From Rotaria macrura (taxonomy: Eukaryota; Rotifera; Eurotatoria; Philodinida; Philodinidae): a stretch of DNA of 64,000 bases. The notes beneath the pieces were generated by a model that worked only from the letters and a program-made list of their open reading frames with translations, did no database searches and had not been told where the DNA came from. The position numbers and the translations under genes are program-made. The DNA lies in the NCBI GenBank assembly GCA_900239685.1, contig OENT01000500.1, positions 42,168-106,167 of the forward strand, read 5' to 3'. Every line of letters begins with the position of its first letter. Position 1 is the stretch's first letter. Positions 23,601 to 35,751 of the stretch are shown here, piece after piece.

Positions 23601-25416
23601 AGAAATCAATGCTTTTGATTCATTAGTCATACACAGATCTGCAAAACCCTAAGGTTAGAGAACTCATCCGTTTTATTTTCTTTTAAAAAAGAAACAAGTC
23701 AAAAACTTACGTCTGCTTCAGCATTGAATCCAGCTGTTGACCCATGGTCCAGAGTTTGTTGAACTACCTATTGATCGAAATATTCAAGTTTATGTCTTTA
23801 TCTTTATAAATCAATTGACTTAACACGAACATCTAGAATTTTTAATGGTGCTGGATAAAGACCTTGGGTTTGTGACAAAACTTTAATTCGAACTTGAGAT
23901 AAAATATAATGTCGTACATAAGAATTCAATATTAAAATTGATTTGATATCTATCGTAAACAGTTAGTAAGTGCGATTGAGAAAACAAGACATAACCTACT
24001 TTTTATTAATCCAGATTTTCTCTTCCAAAATTTTTGAACCGATAGTTCTCTAGAGAGAAAAGAAATACAAGACACATCTCCGTACTAGATTATGTCAATG
24101 TTTGCAACCAAGAAAATATTTTCACTAGATGTTAAGGCTGCCCGCGTAAGCTCATCAAATTCGTGTTCACAACGTGTTTGGATCTATGTTCGAAACGTCC
24201 AATAAGGAGGTGTACTCATAGAAGAGTGAGCGATACTATTGTTAAACAGAGTTTTGATCGCATCTCTGATAGATCTTCGAAATATTTTGAAATTGTTGAG
24301 ATTTCTGATACTATTTGCGCAGATACTCAACCCAAATTTCTATCTTTAACTCTTCGAAAATCATTTTAGATAATGTTTCGAAATTAGCAGCATACTTGTT
24401 TCAATGAAATTTCATTCTATGACAACTGACAGAATCCAATTTGCAGTATCGAACTTCTATTACATCCAGATTAAATTTACAATGCAATAATAATAGGCAC
24501 ATCTTCATCAGACATGTCTATTTCACTTGGAAACACATACTTGGCTTTTTTTATAGCGATGGAACGTAAATATTCAATATTTTCATTATCGACATCATGA
24601 ACATCATAATGAATAGGTTCAACAAGACTGTCAACTAAGCCCATTGCTTTGGCCTTATTTGCTTTAATTTCTCTGCCCGTTAACATGATATCAAGTGCAT
24701 CGGGTAGTAAAAGATTTTCTAAAAGTCTTTGAGTACCACCAGCACCAGGTAATAATCCTAATTTGACTTCTGGTACACCAAAACTTGTTCGTTTGTCATT
24801 CATGGCAATGCGATAATGGCAGGCTAAAGCAACCTATCAGGAAAAAATCTAGTCACAAAATCAAAAGAGAATAGTGAGAAAAGAACAACTAACTTCAAAT
24901 CCACCACCAAGACATGATCCAGAAATAGCTGCAACAATGGGCTTTGGCAATTGTTCAATCTGATTCATGATATCTTGACCATTACGCGACATTTGATAAA
25001 ATTCTTCACGAGACTTCACCGATTCAAGCATACTGAATAGACAAATGCATTTACGGAGTTAATGAAAAAATGGATTCTTTCTCACTTGATATCAGCTCCA
25101 GCAATGAACGAACCAGGTTTAGCAGACATAACGACAATTCCTTTGACATTATCATCGTTCTTTAATTGATTAAATATTTCAACGAATTCATTCATCGTTT
25201 CTCGTGATAATGTATTAACCTTAATTAATCATTGAAATAAACTTAGATGTCTCTTTAAAAATAACATATTACTTTTGAATTTTCTTGATTGAATTGTACA
25301 ACAGCGACATTACCATGATAATCAAGTTTTAAATTTTTTAACTTTTGTAAATCAGCTAATGAAAATTGAATATATTAAAAAACACAATCGAAAAATTCAA
25401 AAACGTTCTTACACAT
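20697..25416 (-). CDS. HADHA: Trifunctional enzyme alpha subunit (enoyl-CoA hydratase / 3-hydroxyacyl-CoA dehydrogenase)
   Basis: Fourteen exons: 25413-25416, 25273-25355, 25086-25219, 24894-25032, 24481-24833, 23831-23949, 23711-23767, 23539-23648, 22645-22815, 22361-22583, 21784-22301, 21642-21732, 20905-20959 and 20697-20839, about 733 residues. The N-half is an enoyl-CoA hydratase: the oxyanion loop SFIAGADI and both catalytic glutamates (GSCLGGGFE, FGVPEVKLG), then PGAGGTQRL. The linker has QGLYPAPLKILD. The C-half is a 3-hydroxyacyl-CoA dehydrogenase: Rossmann GCGIIGAG and the catalytic His in GMHYFAPV, ending KGGPFRFMDTYG and KKFYA. It would catalyse steps 2 and 3 of long-chain beta-oxidation. 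Oddities: the usual SNTS is CNTN; exons 5 and 6 do not join in phase; the inferred start (ATG plus one base in a 4-base exon) gives no transit peptide. The start and the exon 5-6 junction are uncertain, the family is not. Confidence 0.9.
23065..23090. repeat. (CT)n microsatellite
   Basis: About 13 CT units inside a HADHA intron, between the linker exon and the Rossmann-fold exon. Confidence 0.9.
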
Positions 25417-28400
25417 TGTTCTTGAAATGATAACTTTCAAAATCAAAATTATTCTTGTGTAACCAAACAGTAAAAATAAATCTCTACATGTATTCTTATA
25501 AGATAACAATTATTTAAACCGATGCTCATTGTCCAGGATCTTTTCTTGTCTGTAATTTACCTGATAAATAAAACTTAACCAATGAAAATAAAACATGAAT
25601 ATATAATTCGATTTCTAATACTGAAATTATAAAGTAGTTTGAAATTAACTTATAAAATTATTTATAGTGGAAGAATAAGTATTTTTCAAAATATCTAAGT
25701 TTCTATTTGAACATATGAAGTATAAAAACTTCATCGTTTTTATTCTGTAATATATATTTGGAATGTCTTAATCGATTAAGATAGGGTTGTGATAAGTGTA
25801 GATTCGTAAACTTGAACTTGAACTGTGTTTCATTGAACACAATCGTTGGGATGCTTGCAACCAATAAACTTTATTTACAAAGATAAGTATAATTTTATGG
25901 TAAATCATATCATCCAAAATGAGTTCATGATTATTCACTAAGAATTGAGAAAATAACTACTACGATAAATAATTTTTCTTCATTTAATTTGAACTAGATG
26001 CATTTAAATTCTGTTTAAGGTGATATACAGCCCCATTGATTTCGTATCTGTACGAATTCATTTCTAGTTCATATGAAATTTAACTTCATAAAAATAGAAA
26101 TTACATTTGAACTATTTCATTAAAGCACATCTTTAATTTATTCAACTTTTCAACAACACTAAGTATGATGCAAGTTCATTCTTAGGATTTGAAAAAGCTG
26201 TTCAATTTAAATAACACTTTGTTACGAGTCTTCTTCTCGATTTGCTAAATTATATCCTTTATAGTTTTCGCAGTTTGTTGTTGTTTTACTTGAAATAACT
26301 GCTGACAGTCGATCGATATGCTTTATCTGTTTTGTTCTTGATCAACATTCGGCCTATCGTGCTGTATGCGTTAGATCAATAAAACTAATGTTCAGGTTCT
26401 GCGATAAAACTTAGTTATTGTAATTGATATTCAAAAATCGAGCTCAATATTTGAGGAATATTTAATAGATTATTGTTGTTGACAATACGAATCAATTTTA
26501 TACTTAGAATACATTAGTAAATGAAGGACATCCACATTCTGAGTGATAAGAGGATTCAACTTCTGTATCCTTACAAATTTTTCAAACAAATATGACGTTA
26601 AAATCTTGATTGTATTTGGCATTCTCGAAGATTTTGAAATTAAGCTTGTTTAGCGTCAAGACAGTAAAGAAATTGCAAACATAGATATACTGTTGAACAT
26701 TTATTTAAGTTAACCTTTTGATTTTATCCAAATGCTTTACGAAATATCTGTCTCTAGAAAACTGACAATCGTACCCCAGTGTATATCATCAGAAGGAATG
26801 ATTCATATTATTTTTCCGATATCATTAGATCTGAAATACATATTGAGAGAAAACCAAAGCATCAATTCTTCTAACTCCATCCATAGCTTACAAGTTTACA
26901 AAAGAAGATTTCGATCATCTGGTTACTATTTTAAGCCAACACGTGAAGATTAATAAGATTTATTTCGGAGAAAAACAAAATTAGCTGCATCGAAATAGGC
27001 AAACAGAATATTCAAAAGGCTCAAGTGAGAACGTTTTTAGATCATCTTAACGTATCATATCATAGAATAACGGATGTACATGAGCAGAGTCAATCGAAGA
27101 ATAATTGATAACCCTATTCACGTATATATGTAAAGGAACAGTAACAGGATGAGATCCACTGACCGAATCAGATATAACATTTTTCAGAAAAGTTCAACAG
27201 AAAATATTCCTTTAAGACAAGAAAACCATCTAGGTAAATAAATTCGAAAATAAAATGAGACCAACATTGCCTCTGATATGGAAAGAAAAATTCATCAAGA
27301 ATACTCTAACGCAAAGATCATTGAAAAACGATCATATTCGAGTGAACGCTGAATTCAATATAGAAAAGAAAAATACAACTAGATAGCACTCGTTCGCTCG
27401 ATTTAGCTACTTTCCATATTTGATTACGTACGGTACTAAACAATATCAGATTCCTGAAAAAGAATATCGAAAGAGTTTCTCTCAGTGACATATCAGTTGT
27501 GTATGTAAATAATCTAATCGATAACTTAGAGTACATCTCAGTGAGAGAAAATTCGGTAAAGAAACAACGACATCTCACTTTGATTCTACCGTAATTGAAG
27601 AAGTAATTGTATGCTCGTTTTAGTTGTATCCCAATGAATGAACTGTCTTTACTCATTGGATTGTGCAAAAGTTGCTTGTTTATCGAAGAACGTATGTAGT
27701 ACAATTTCACTAGTTCGCATGAATACTACATAGATATTGTTTCATTGACTGTTCTTGTAACTTTATTATCATTTCATATGTTCTTCTTTATCTATCTGAT
27801 TATAGAATTGTCGAACGTAGTAAAAGTAAATGGCAAGTGCGACATGAATGTCAATTGAAGTTGAATATCGAGTATACGAAAGTCGACTCTATTTATTTAG
27901 AGTGAACAAAATTAGACTTGTTCTCATTTCATCTCCACGTTTGTTACTTGAATTATAATCATATTGCATCAGCATGTTCTTACACATAAGTGATTCCATA
28001 ACACATTGTTTTGAAATTTGTATTGAAGAAACAAACCTGACCTTTATGGTCTACTTACGATTGACTCTGGTTTTCATTAAAAAAAAGAGCATCGTGAATA
28101 ACTCGACATGCACTACAAAATTATTCTGATGTAATATCGTAGGGCGAGATTTCTTCGTTTCCTGTAACTGTATTCAATGAAAAGATGTGTCTGTCTGCAT
28201 CAGTTGTGACATGAGCAATGACTTTTCTCCGTGAACGTATAGAAAGGCAGTAATATAAATAGGATCATTATTGAATGTACTGGTTTCGAGTTTTATTCGT
28301 ATTATGATCTGATTTTCGACATGTTTTATGATTTGGAAAGATTTTATTTTTGACTTTGAATCAGTTTCCAGCGATTATTCGACTCACCAGGTTCGTAAAA

Positions 28401-29106
28401 TCTAGTAACTCTCTGTTAAAGAAAAACAGAAGTTACATACGTATTCGTGTGAGAAACCGTCTTTCTAAGTCAGTCGTAACAGTAGACATGATTTAGATTA
28501 CATGTTAGAGAGCACTCGCGTGCATCATCAAATCGTGCCAATTGATGAAATCTGAATCGATCAAACACACAGATGCATCAACAGTATTCATCGTATACTA
28601 CTCTTTACTTCCTCTATTCATTAATGTAGCAAAAATCATGTCAGAATTCTGACATCTGAAGCATTCGATTCATTCAAGATTTCTTCATTTTTTTTGTTTT
28701 CAACATACACAGGTAGCATGTGATTCATGCAAAAGAAAAAAAAAAGATTTTATCACACCCCTCAGACACACCGTCATTCCATGCCAAACACAAAATGAAT
28801 GATTCTGACATTGACAGATGCATGCAGAATGAAAGCTAAAGAAGCACATTTCAGTGTGAACTTTCTTTTTATCGTAAATAAAACGGCCCCGGTCTCAATC
28901 GTATGATTGAAATATTGTTCATTTATGGAAAATCAAAGAATAGTTTCATACTATTGAAGCTCACTGTACTTGGATCTCGTCTAAAACATACCTAGTAATA
29001 GAAGATTTTGCTTTTTTAGAATATTTTATTTTATTTTATTTATTGCATCGTATATTATTAAGAGCAATAATTCTCATACGACTACTTTAAGCATAGTCAT
29101 TTCTAA
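25417..29106. other. Intergenic, no gene seen
   Basis: About 3.7 kb holding the HADHA 5' flank. A frame just upstream of 25416 (from about 25510) reads through a basic, hydrophobic, acid-poor stretch that could belong to a transit peptide supplied by an unseen upstream exon. The 130-residue open frame at 27318-27710 (minus) shows no domain and biased AT-rich codons, so it is not called. Confidence 0.4.
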
Positions 29107-29563
29107 TTAGTTACTACCATCTTGTGCAAGAAGACTATCGATTAGATGCTCTACTGGTTTGCCTGATTCTTTAGCCTTTTGAACCACATAAAGAAGAAAT
29201 CGAGCACGCTGTTCGGGTTGAAGAATTTTATCGAATTCATTAAGGAAATGCTCACGACCTTCACCAGCATGACGAAGACCGTCGCGTAGTTTTCCTAATA
29301 ATTGTTCTGTTGTTGCAGTGTCATTAGCTCCAATAGCAGTTTGTAATGCTTCAACCACTTGTTTTCCAGCTTCACGACGAGCATGAACTTTTTCAGCAGC
29401 ACCATTAAATAGTGCTTTGAGCTAATTTAATAGATCCGTTTGCATTTTATAAAACATTTTCATGCTTTCAAAACAAATTTACCTGTTCTTCTTGTTCCGC
29501 TGTTAAATTCAAATTAGCCGCTGTATTCCAGCTGCTGACTAAAGCATCTATTTTACCAGCCAT
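29107..29563 (-). CDS. Small helical Spy/LTXXQ-like protein, candidate bacterial transfer
   Basis: Two exons (29483-29563 and 29107-29421, joined at phase 0 across a 61-base intron) give 131 residues. The product is almost wholly alpha-helical and has two LTxxQ-type motifs, LTAEQEEQL (about residues 21-29) and LQPEQRARF (about residues 92-100). The helical hairpin between them is rich in A, E, Q and R, and EHLIDSLL closes the chain. This two-motif helical pattern is that of the bacterial Spy/CpxP/ZraP group, periplasmic chaperones and metal-stress sensors, which eukaryotes generally lack. The bacterial members have signal peptides; this one does not and would be cytosolic. Codons are more GC-rich than the surroundings. 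The intron, a TATA box and an AT-rich setting show it sits in an animal genome. The family call is by motif; low-complexity helices can mimic it. Confidence 0.65.
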
Positions 29564-29688
29564 TTATTCTCAAATAATAAAAGAAAGTTCGAGAAAGAAA
29601 GATATAAGATCGAGCACATACTTGTTTCGTAAACGTCAAGATGAGTGTTCTAGAGATGAGAATGCAACGAGTATGATGAAAGTTTGCA

Positions 29689-29699
29689 GTTTATATAGG
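29689..29699 (-). promoter_or_regulatory. TATA box of the Spy-like gene
   Basis: On the minus strand CCTATATAAAC lies about 130 bases upstream of the ATG. The 5' leader between them contains a GTATGTG donor and a TTTGAG acceptor, so part of the leader may be an intron. Confidence 0.45.
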
Positions 29700-29991
29700 T
29701 GTACGAAGACTTAGATTTATTTTAACGGTTATCTATACCAGTGCAAAGTCCGATGAGAGAACTTCAATAAAATCTTGTTCTTTCACCACTTTATCAATTC
29801 TATTTTTATTCAAGATAGTGCATATGATATAAAACCTAATTGTTTTAAGCATAAAATTGAGACTTTGAATATGACGTCAATGGATTTTATTATTCTTTAT
29901 TTATTAAAAATAAAAAAAAGAAACTTTTCGATTATTCAACTGAAGAAAAGATTCTGTGAAACAGGTACAGAAATAGATATCTATTTATCAT

Positions 29992-32636
29992 TCACCTTAA
30001 AATAAATTCGTGTTCGTTAGACGTTAAATACTTCTGAAGCAGACTCGGATAATCAGTCATTACACCGGTAACGCACATTGTTCGCATAGCGAATTCAAAT
30101 TCTTGTTCATTGTTTAATATCCAAACGTAGACCTAGAGATAGAAAAATGAAAAATTCATGAGAAATTTCTTATTAATATAGAAGCTTACAGGAATACCAC
30201 GTCGTTGTAAATGTGTAAACAGATATTTATTATTTAACGCTCTAAATTTATTACAATAGAATGCAAACTATTTTGATAGAATGCCTACCGTTTAACGATG
30301 TAAAAAAGCAATTTAAATTTCCAGTTCATAGATCTTGTTGCTTTTCTAAGTTTTAGAGAAAGAAAAAGTACAAAATCAAGTATAAAAATGTTTTTACCGA
30401 AACACTTCACCAGGAATAGGTACTTCAAAGACGCCTATGTACCATGACGATCAATCAAATAAAATTATCAAAAAAAATAAACTGTCTCTTTTTTTGAATC
30501 TACCTGACTTCAACGGTATGAACGGCAATAAACCAAGCCAATAAGTAATGACGATTCCTGCAACTTCTTTCAATGAACAAAACCGAACAATACGCGAGTT
30601 CTAAAAGACATCAATATTCAGCATTAGAATATGAAAAGAATTAAAGCATACTTCAACCGTCAACTTTTGACATACATCATGGCTGAAACTACCCCAATAG
30701 GTTATAGCTTCTCTTTGATATTCTTGAATAAGTTGTGAAATCTAAAACAATCGCTGCCATAGAATACTTTAAGATTGCGATGGAATTTTTCTTATAGCTA
30801 AATGACACTTTTCAAAAATTTCCTATATGTCATAGCCTAAAAAATTTAGATTTTCATAAACATTCGAAGTTATTGAGTGGCAATGATTATGAATAAAGCA
30901 GAGAAGGAGAGTGTGTGTGTGTGTGTTTAGTCTACGTTTAATTTCGAACAACTTCAACAACGATAATGAATGTGAACACAGAACTTGAAATCTAAATGCA
31001 TATTGATTTCTCAATATTTTTGGTTCGCAAACTAATCATTCAGCTGTTTTTTAAGCAGTTAATAGTTTACAACAGTGCCCAAACGTTGCTTGTTGTATAT
31101 GTAAAAATGATTGAAAAATCTCATTTTTTGAAGGAGTTCAAAATTAAATTTCTGACATTTTCGATCATCAATTATCTCATTTGATGCTATCTACATGATT
31201 CTAGATTTCAGATCACATCTCCCATTCTATGAAGGTCTGAAGTACTCGCAAACCCTTTTGCCCTTCCTTTTACATTTCTATTCTATGAAAGCAATCAATT
31301 GAGCGAGACTCAAATCAAGGCGAAACAAGTAAGATTCATTTGATGCAAACATTAAGATAATTACTGTGCTTTGGTTATATATCGTACATACAACCACAAA
31401 CCGAAAAGATGAATTGAAAAGGAACATGTAGTTCCTCGTTTTGTATAAGATTTCTTTCATATTTATGTTGACACGGAATTTCAATTGCGTATGCATATGC
31501 TGCATTCATACTCTTCCCGTTGAAAATATGCATGAGTGTGAAGTAGATAATCTAGAGATTGTTCTTTCTAAATAGATTCGATTTGTAACATACTGAACGA
31601 GATATATTTTAAAGCTTCAGTAGAGAGAAAGTTTCGAATAATCCACAGAGCTTGAAGCGCTTAAAACTGAATGCATCAATACGATTGAATCCCTTGTACA
31701 TCATCTTCGATATCAAACTATTGAGAGAGTGAGATCAGTTTTTTCTTAAGTTAAGGGCAACAAAGGTATTTAAGATTAAAATCGAAATACATAGTTAAAC
31801 TCAAATTTCTTCCTACGTTTGCTGAAATAAGGGTATTGTAAGACAACATGTCATAACCAAGTATAATGTATGTTTAATGATCGTTTCTTTTTCTCTAGCA
31901 AGGTTTTTTCCTATTAAAAATAAAAGGCTACGTTACTTGTTGAATAAGTTCATTGTTGTTCTCTTTCACATCAATATTTATTGGTAATCCCGGATAACGT
32001 TCAAAGACATCTCTGAGTAATGGTATACGCAATAATTGTTTATTTTCTGGATTATCATCATAAGACACAACTGTATCTATTAGAGAAATCATTACTATTT
32101 GCAATGGAGATATGAAATTCTCTTACTTGAATCATAGTAAAGTTGCACATGATTGCTAATTGTTGGTAGATGCTAAAAAACGATATTTTCTCTCATCTTT
32201 CATCTTGTCTGTACACTTACATCATATTCAGTATCTTTGATCAAGAGATCTTCACCAGTAGTTCTCATAACCGATGAGTCATGATGAACAACAACTTGAC
32301 TATCTTTAGTTAAATGACAATCTAATTCAAGCATTTCCACTCCATTTCTTAATCCCCTGTAGTGACAACAAAAATTAACATGAAATATTTTCTAGTGAAT
32401 CATACGCATCAAAGGCAAGTAAAGTATTTTCGATCGATTCTGCCGCACCTAAGAAATCGTAAAAACATATGTCAATGTTATGAATTCTTCATTTCCAACC
32501 TCCTCGATGAGAAATATTTCGGGCAATAAATGCAGGTCGCCGTCGTTTATGAAGAAGATTTGGCTTACGAAGAAAGATGAAAGATAGCACGATGTAGACG
32601 GCGAAAACCGTTAAAACGATTATATACACATGCATG
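29992..32636 (-). CDS. GDPD1: Glycerophosphodiester phosphodiesterase domain protein 1-like, with a frame break in exon 1
   Basis: Eleven exons, including 32500-32636, 32406-32448, 32221-32356, 32127-32172, 31937-32076, 30658-30741 and on to a last exon ending at 29992. An N-terminal helix (MHVYIIVLTVFAVYIVLSF) anchors it in the membrane, followed by LRKPNLLHKRRRP. The GDPD catalytic set is present: HRGG, SIENTLLAF, EMLELDCH and VVVHHDSS, with the later IPLLRDVFERYP, INIDVKENNNELI, GLLPFIPL, EVPIPGEVF and VYVWILNNEQEFEF. The order and the C-terminal VTGVMTDYP match vertebrate GDPD1, a lysophospholipase D of internal membranes. Oddity: the run of four A at 32580-32583 puts the anchor helix and the rest of exon 1 in different frames; one base fewer would restore it. 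The gene starts 322 bases from CEP43, head to head. Its 1.2 kb fifth intron holds a GT repeat. Confidence 0.9.
30910..30926. repeat. (GT)n microsatellite
   Basis: About 8 GT units within the long fifth intron of the GDPD1-like gene. Confidence 0.85.
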
Positions 32637-32958
32637 AAAAGCAGTATTTTACTCTGACATATACATTAACATACACGTACAATACTGTGTTATATTAAAT
32701 GTAGCACATCGTATCAGAATGACTCACTAGTCGATATCATTGGTTTGTCAATGCCAACGACATCTTTATATTATTTCATTATAAAATGAAACAAAATTCC
32801 TTATTTTCCATTCAATAGATCTTTCTTTGTAGTTATTAATTAGTCGAAATGGAAATCCAATAAAAATCTCGTTCAGTGTATTGTCATGGTGCCACCTGAA
32901 TTTCAACTAGACGAAAACACTTGATTATTCAAGAAAAAAGCAGAGAAAAATTTGCTGA
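32637..32958. promoter_or_regulatory. Shared divergent promoter region, GDPD1-like / CEP43
   Basis: Only 322 bases separate the two start codons, which face away from each other, so both promoters and leaders must lie here. No TATA box at a convincing distance was seen. Confidence 0.5.
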
Positions 32959-35751
32959 ATGTCGACTGATGTAATGAACATTCCAACTGGTGGTACTTCG
33001 ACTAGTGATGATTTTAGTGAGCAGCGTACTAGTAACGATGGTGAATTGCGTGAATTAGTTTATCAAGCTCTTGAACGTGATGGTTTAATAAGTCGTTTGA
33101 AAGCTCAATTACGTGCCGCTGTATTCAAAACTATTGATAAAGCTACAGGTTCTAATGGTGCTAATTCGCATACCACTTTGGATGATGGAATGACTGGACG
33201 TATCTGCCGTGCTCTTGTACTTGATTGGCTTGAGCATTCACGCTTGTTATATACCGAGGATGTATTTAAAGTAGAAACATGTGGTGGAAATCATTCGGCA
33301 CCATTAACACATACTGAATTACTTGAACAACTTCATATTGATTCAAGTCAAACACAATCTCAACCTATTCTACATGTTTTGCTTGATCATAGTAAGAGTC
33401 AAGTAAGAAAAACCAAGGCTTTTTGAATATCTGCTAGATAAAATCGCCTTTTTTTAGTCTACGTTCAGTGTGAATTCGCTTCCCGATCATATAAAACAAT
33501 CCATTGATGATCACTTTCCAAATGAAAAGATCAATGATCTGAATCGTATCCATGATCATTTTTTCTCACTATTTTCGTCAGCATTTGATTCAACTGTATT
33601 AGAAGCCTTCATTAGTAAACATATACATTCGTCATCAACATCTGTATCTAAACATGATTATGAACAAATGTGTCTTAAATGGATGCAAGGATGTGCTAAT
33701 TCACTAAAGCCATCATCCAATCGTCTGCAACAAGTTTCAACCATGTGAGTTTTATGTTTAGTAAAGGATTTATACTGACAAACGATACCTCGAGCTTTCT
33801 GAACTTGGGCGTATCCAATAATAAATCACTTTGAATGAAGAAAGCCTATGAAAGATGTTTACTTATCTTCAAACTTTCCTATCATTTTGAAGAATGCTCT
33901 TCAATTGATTGAATTCTATGAAAGCAGCAAGATGTAAACACTTATTCAAATAGAGTACAATGAAAAGATCACTTATATGTGTATGTGTGAATATGACGGA
34001 TTGAGATTGTTTCTTCTTCAAGATTCAAATATTGCATCATTAAAAAACAACGAATGATTGCAATAGGCAATCATCCTGATTACCAGTACTCTTATTGATT
34101 GACGTTCTTGTTCAATACTGGCCAAGAGTCACAAATGCTTTTCTTTGAGGAAACAATTCGACTAGGTTGTTGCTTTTTGCCTAGTCAATGGTTTTCTTTT
34201 CAAATATATTGTCAGAGTTTATTTCGATTTATCGTGCTACTTTAGATAGAATATGAAACAATGCTGAAACGAATAACATTTTAGTTTATTTGAGAGCCTT
34301 TTCACTTGAATAGTGGATTGTGTTTACACAAGGAACAAAAAAAAAATATATAAATTTCTAAATATAGTTTCAAGCTGCACATTTGTGTTCTGAATAGAAT
34401 CAAGAGAGTAAAACCAACCAGGACATCATACGTAAAGAATATCCAGCCAATTAAGTAATAAAAATAGATTTTCGCATGTCATTTAAATTGTACTGAATTT
34501 TGTTTTTTTTCATTCCCTCATAAATACTGACAATATTTTCAAAGTCGAAAAATGCTCCGAAATAGCATCTATTGATTTCTTTCGAATCAACAGAGTACTT
34601 ATTCAATTCTACTTTTTTTTCCGTATCTACCGAATAAATGAGGAACACTTTATGTTTGATCAAGTGTACTCTTTCAAGAACGATATCAAAATCAAAAGTT
34701 CGAATCATCGTGATACACAATAGTACATGTAAACATACTCCTTTGGACATATAGCTTTTATTTAGAACAATCTTACAGACCATTTATTTGAGCATCGATG
34801 ATCATCGTGTAGTTAGATTTTTTTAAATGCACTATGCAAGTATTAAAAAAAAAAGCCATTGATAAAATTTAGAGACAAGTCAGTTTTTCATGTGACAATC
34901 AATGTTCTGGAAACAGAACTATAATCTACGCAGTAGTTTTAGTTCAATATGTTTGAGATCAGTTAAACAAAACTGAAGAATATCTATGTTTCGAACGTTA
35001 ACCATTCCAATAGAACTATATTGTAGGTTCTTGAGTTAGATAAGAAAACAAAAATTAAAACAATAACTTTTTATTTGTAAGTCCATCATGAACGCCTTCC
35101 AATACTAATCACTCTTTGTAGGTTTTTAAAGCAATTACTATGTCATCAGAAATTTCTTGCAATGAGTTACTCGTCTCAATTGTGTTTTGTTTTTATTGTC
35201 TTAGAGTGTCAACAACGGTATTAACATCTCGAAATCCACCCATAAATGATCAAAACTCAAAACCTGCGCCTCGTGCAACATCTCCATCAACAGATTCTTC
35301 AACGTCATCATCAACATCGTCGGAAAAGCCACCGAAAAGTGCTTATAATTTTCCATTACCAACGACGACAAATTCAAATAAAACTATCGTTAAAAATAAT
35401 AATATTATTCCACCACCATTAATTGATTTCAATGAAAGTTCTAATAGTGACGAAGACGATGATGAAGCTGCATCAGCATCATTATTTTCTAAACGTAATG
35501 CAACACCAGGTGCATTGGAACACTTAAAAAATATTGATTTCATTATTCAAGGTAGTGAACCAAGGCGTCCAGGAACGGTTGTTAAGAAAATAGTGAGCAG
35601 TGGAGCCAAAGATCTTCCAGTTGAATATGATGATGAAAGTATAAGCCATAGTATTAGTCAGAGTGTGATCAGTAGTGTGGATGATATTTCAGTTGATAAA
35701 GGATCATCATCATCTCCATTGAATAATATTGATTATTTAGAAGATTTCTAA
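32959..35751 (+). CDS. CEP43: FGFR1OP/FOP centrosomal protein homologue
   Basis: Three exons (32959-33402, 33458-33744 and 35205-35751) join in frame to 425 residues; human FOP is about 399. The N-terminal FOP/LisH-type dimerisation domain is clear: ELRELVYQALERDGLISRLK, QLRAAVFKTID, then RICRALVLDWLEHSRLLYT and EDVFKVE, LLEQLHID. A Ser/Thr/Pro- and Asn-rich middle follows, with an acidic SNSDEDDDEAAS patch. The C-terminus ends NNIDYLEDF, like the conserved DYxE tail of FOP proteins. In animals the protein sits at centrioles and basal bodies, binds CEP350 and supports microtubule anchoring and ciliation. The second intron is 1.46 kb, the first only 55 bases. Exon 2 (FSVNSLPDHIKQSIDDHF) is less conserved, so its exact boundaries are inferred. 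Confidence 0.85.

Noticed and set aside
27318..27710. 130-residue open frame, minus strand
   Set aside because: Basic, Phe/Ile/Ser-rich composition typical of AT-rich non-coding DNA; no domain or splice context.
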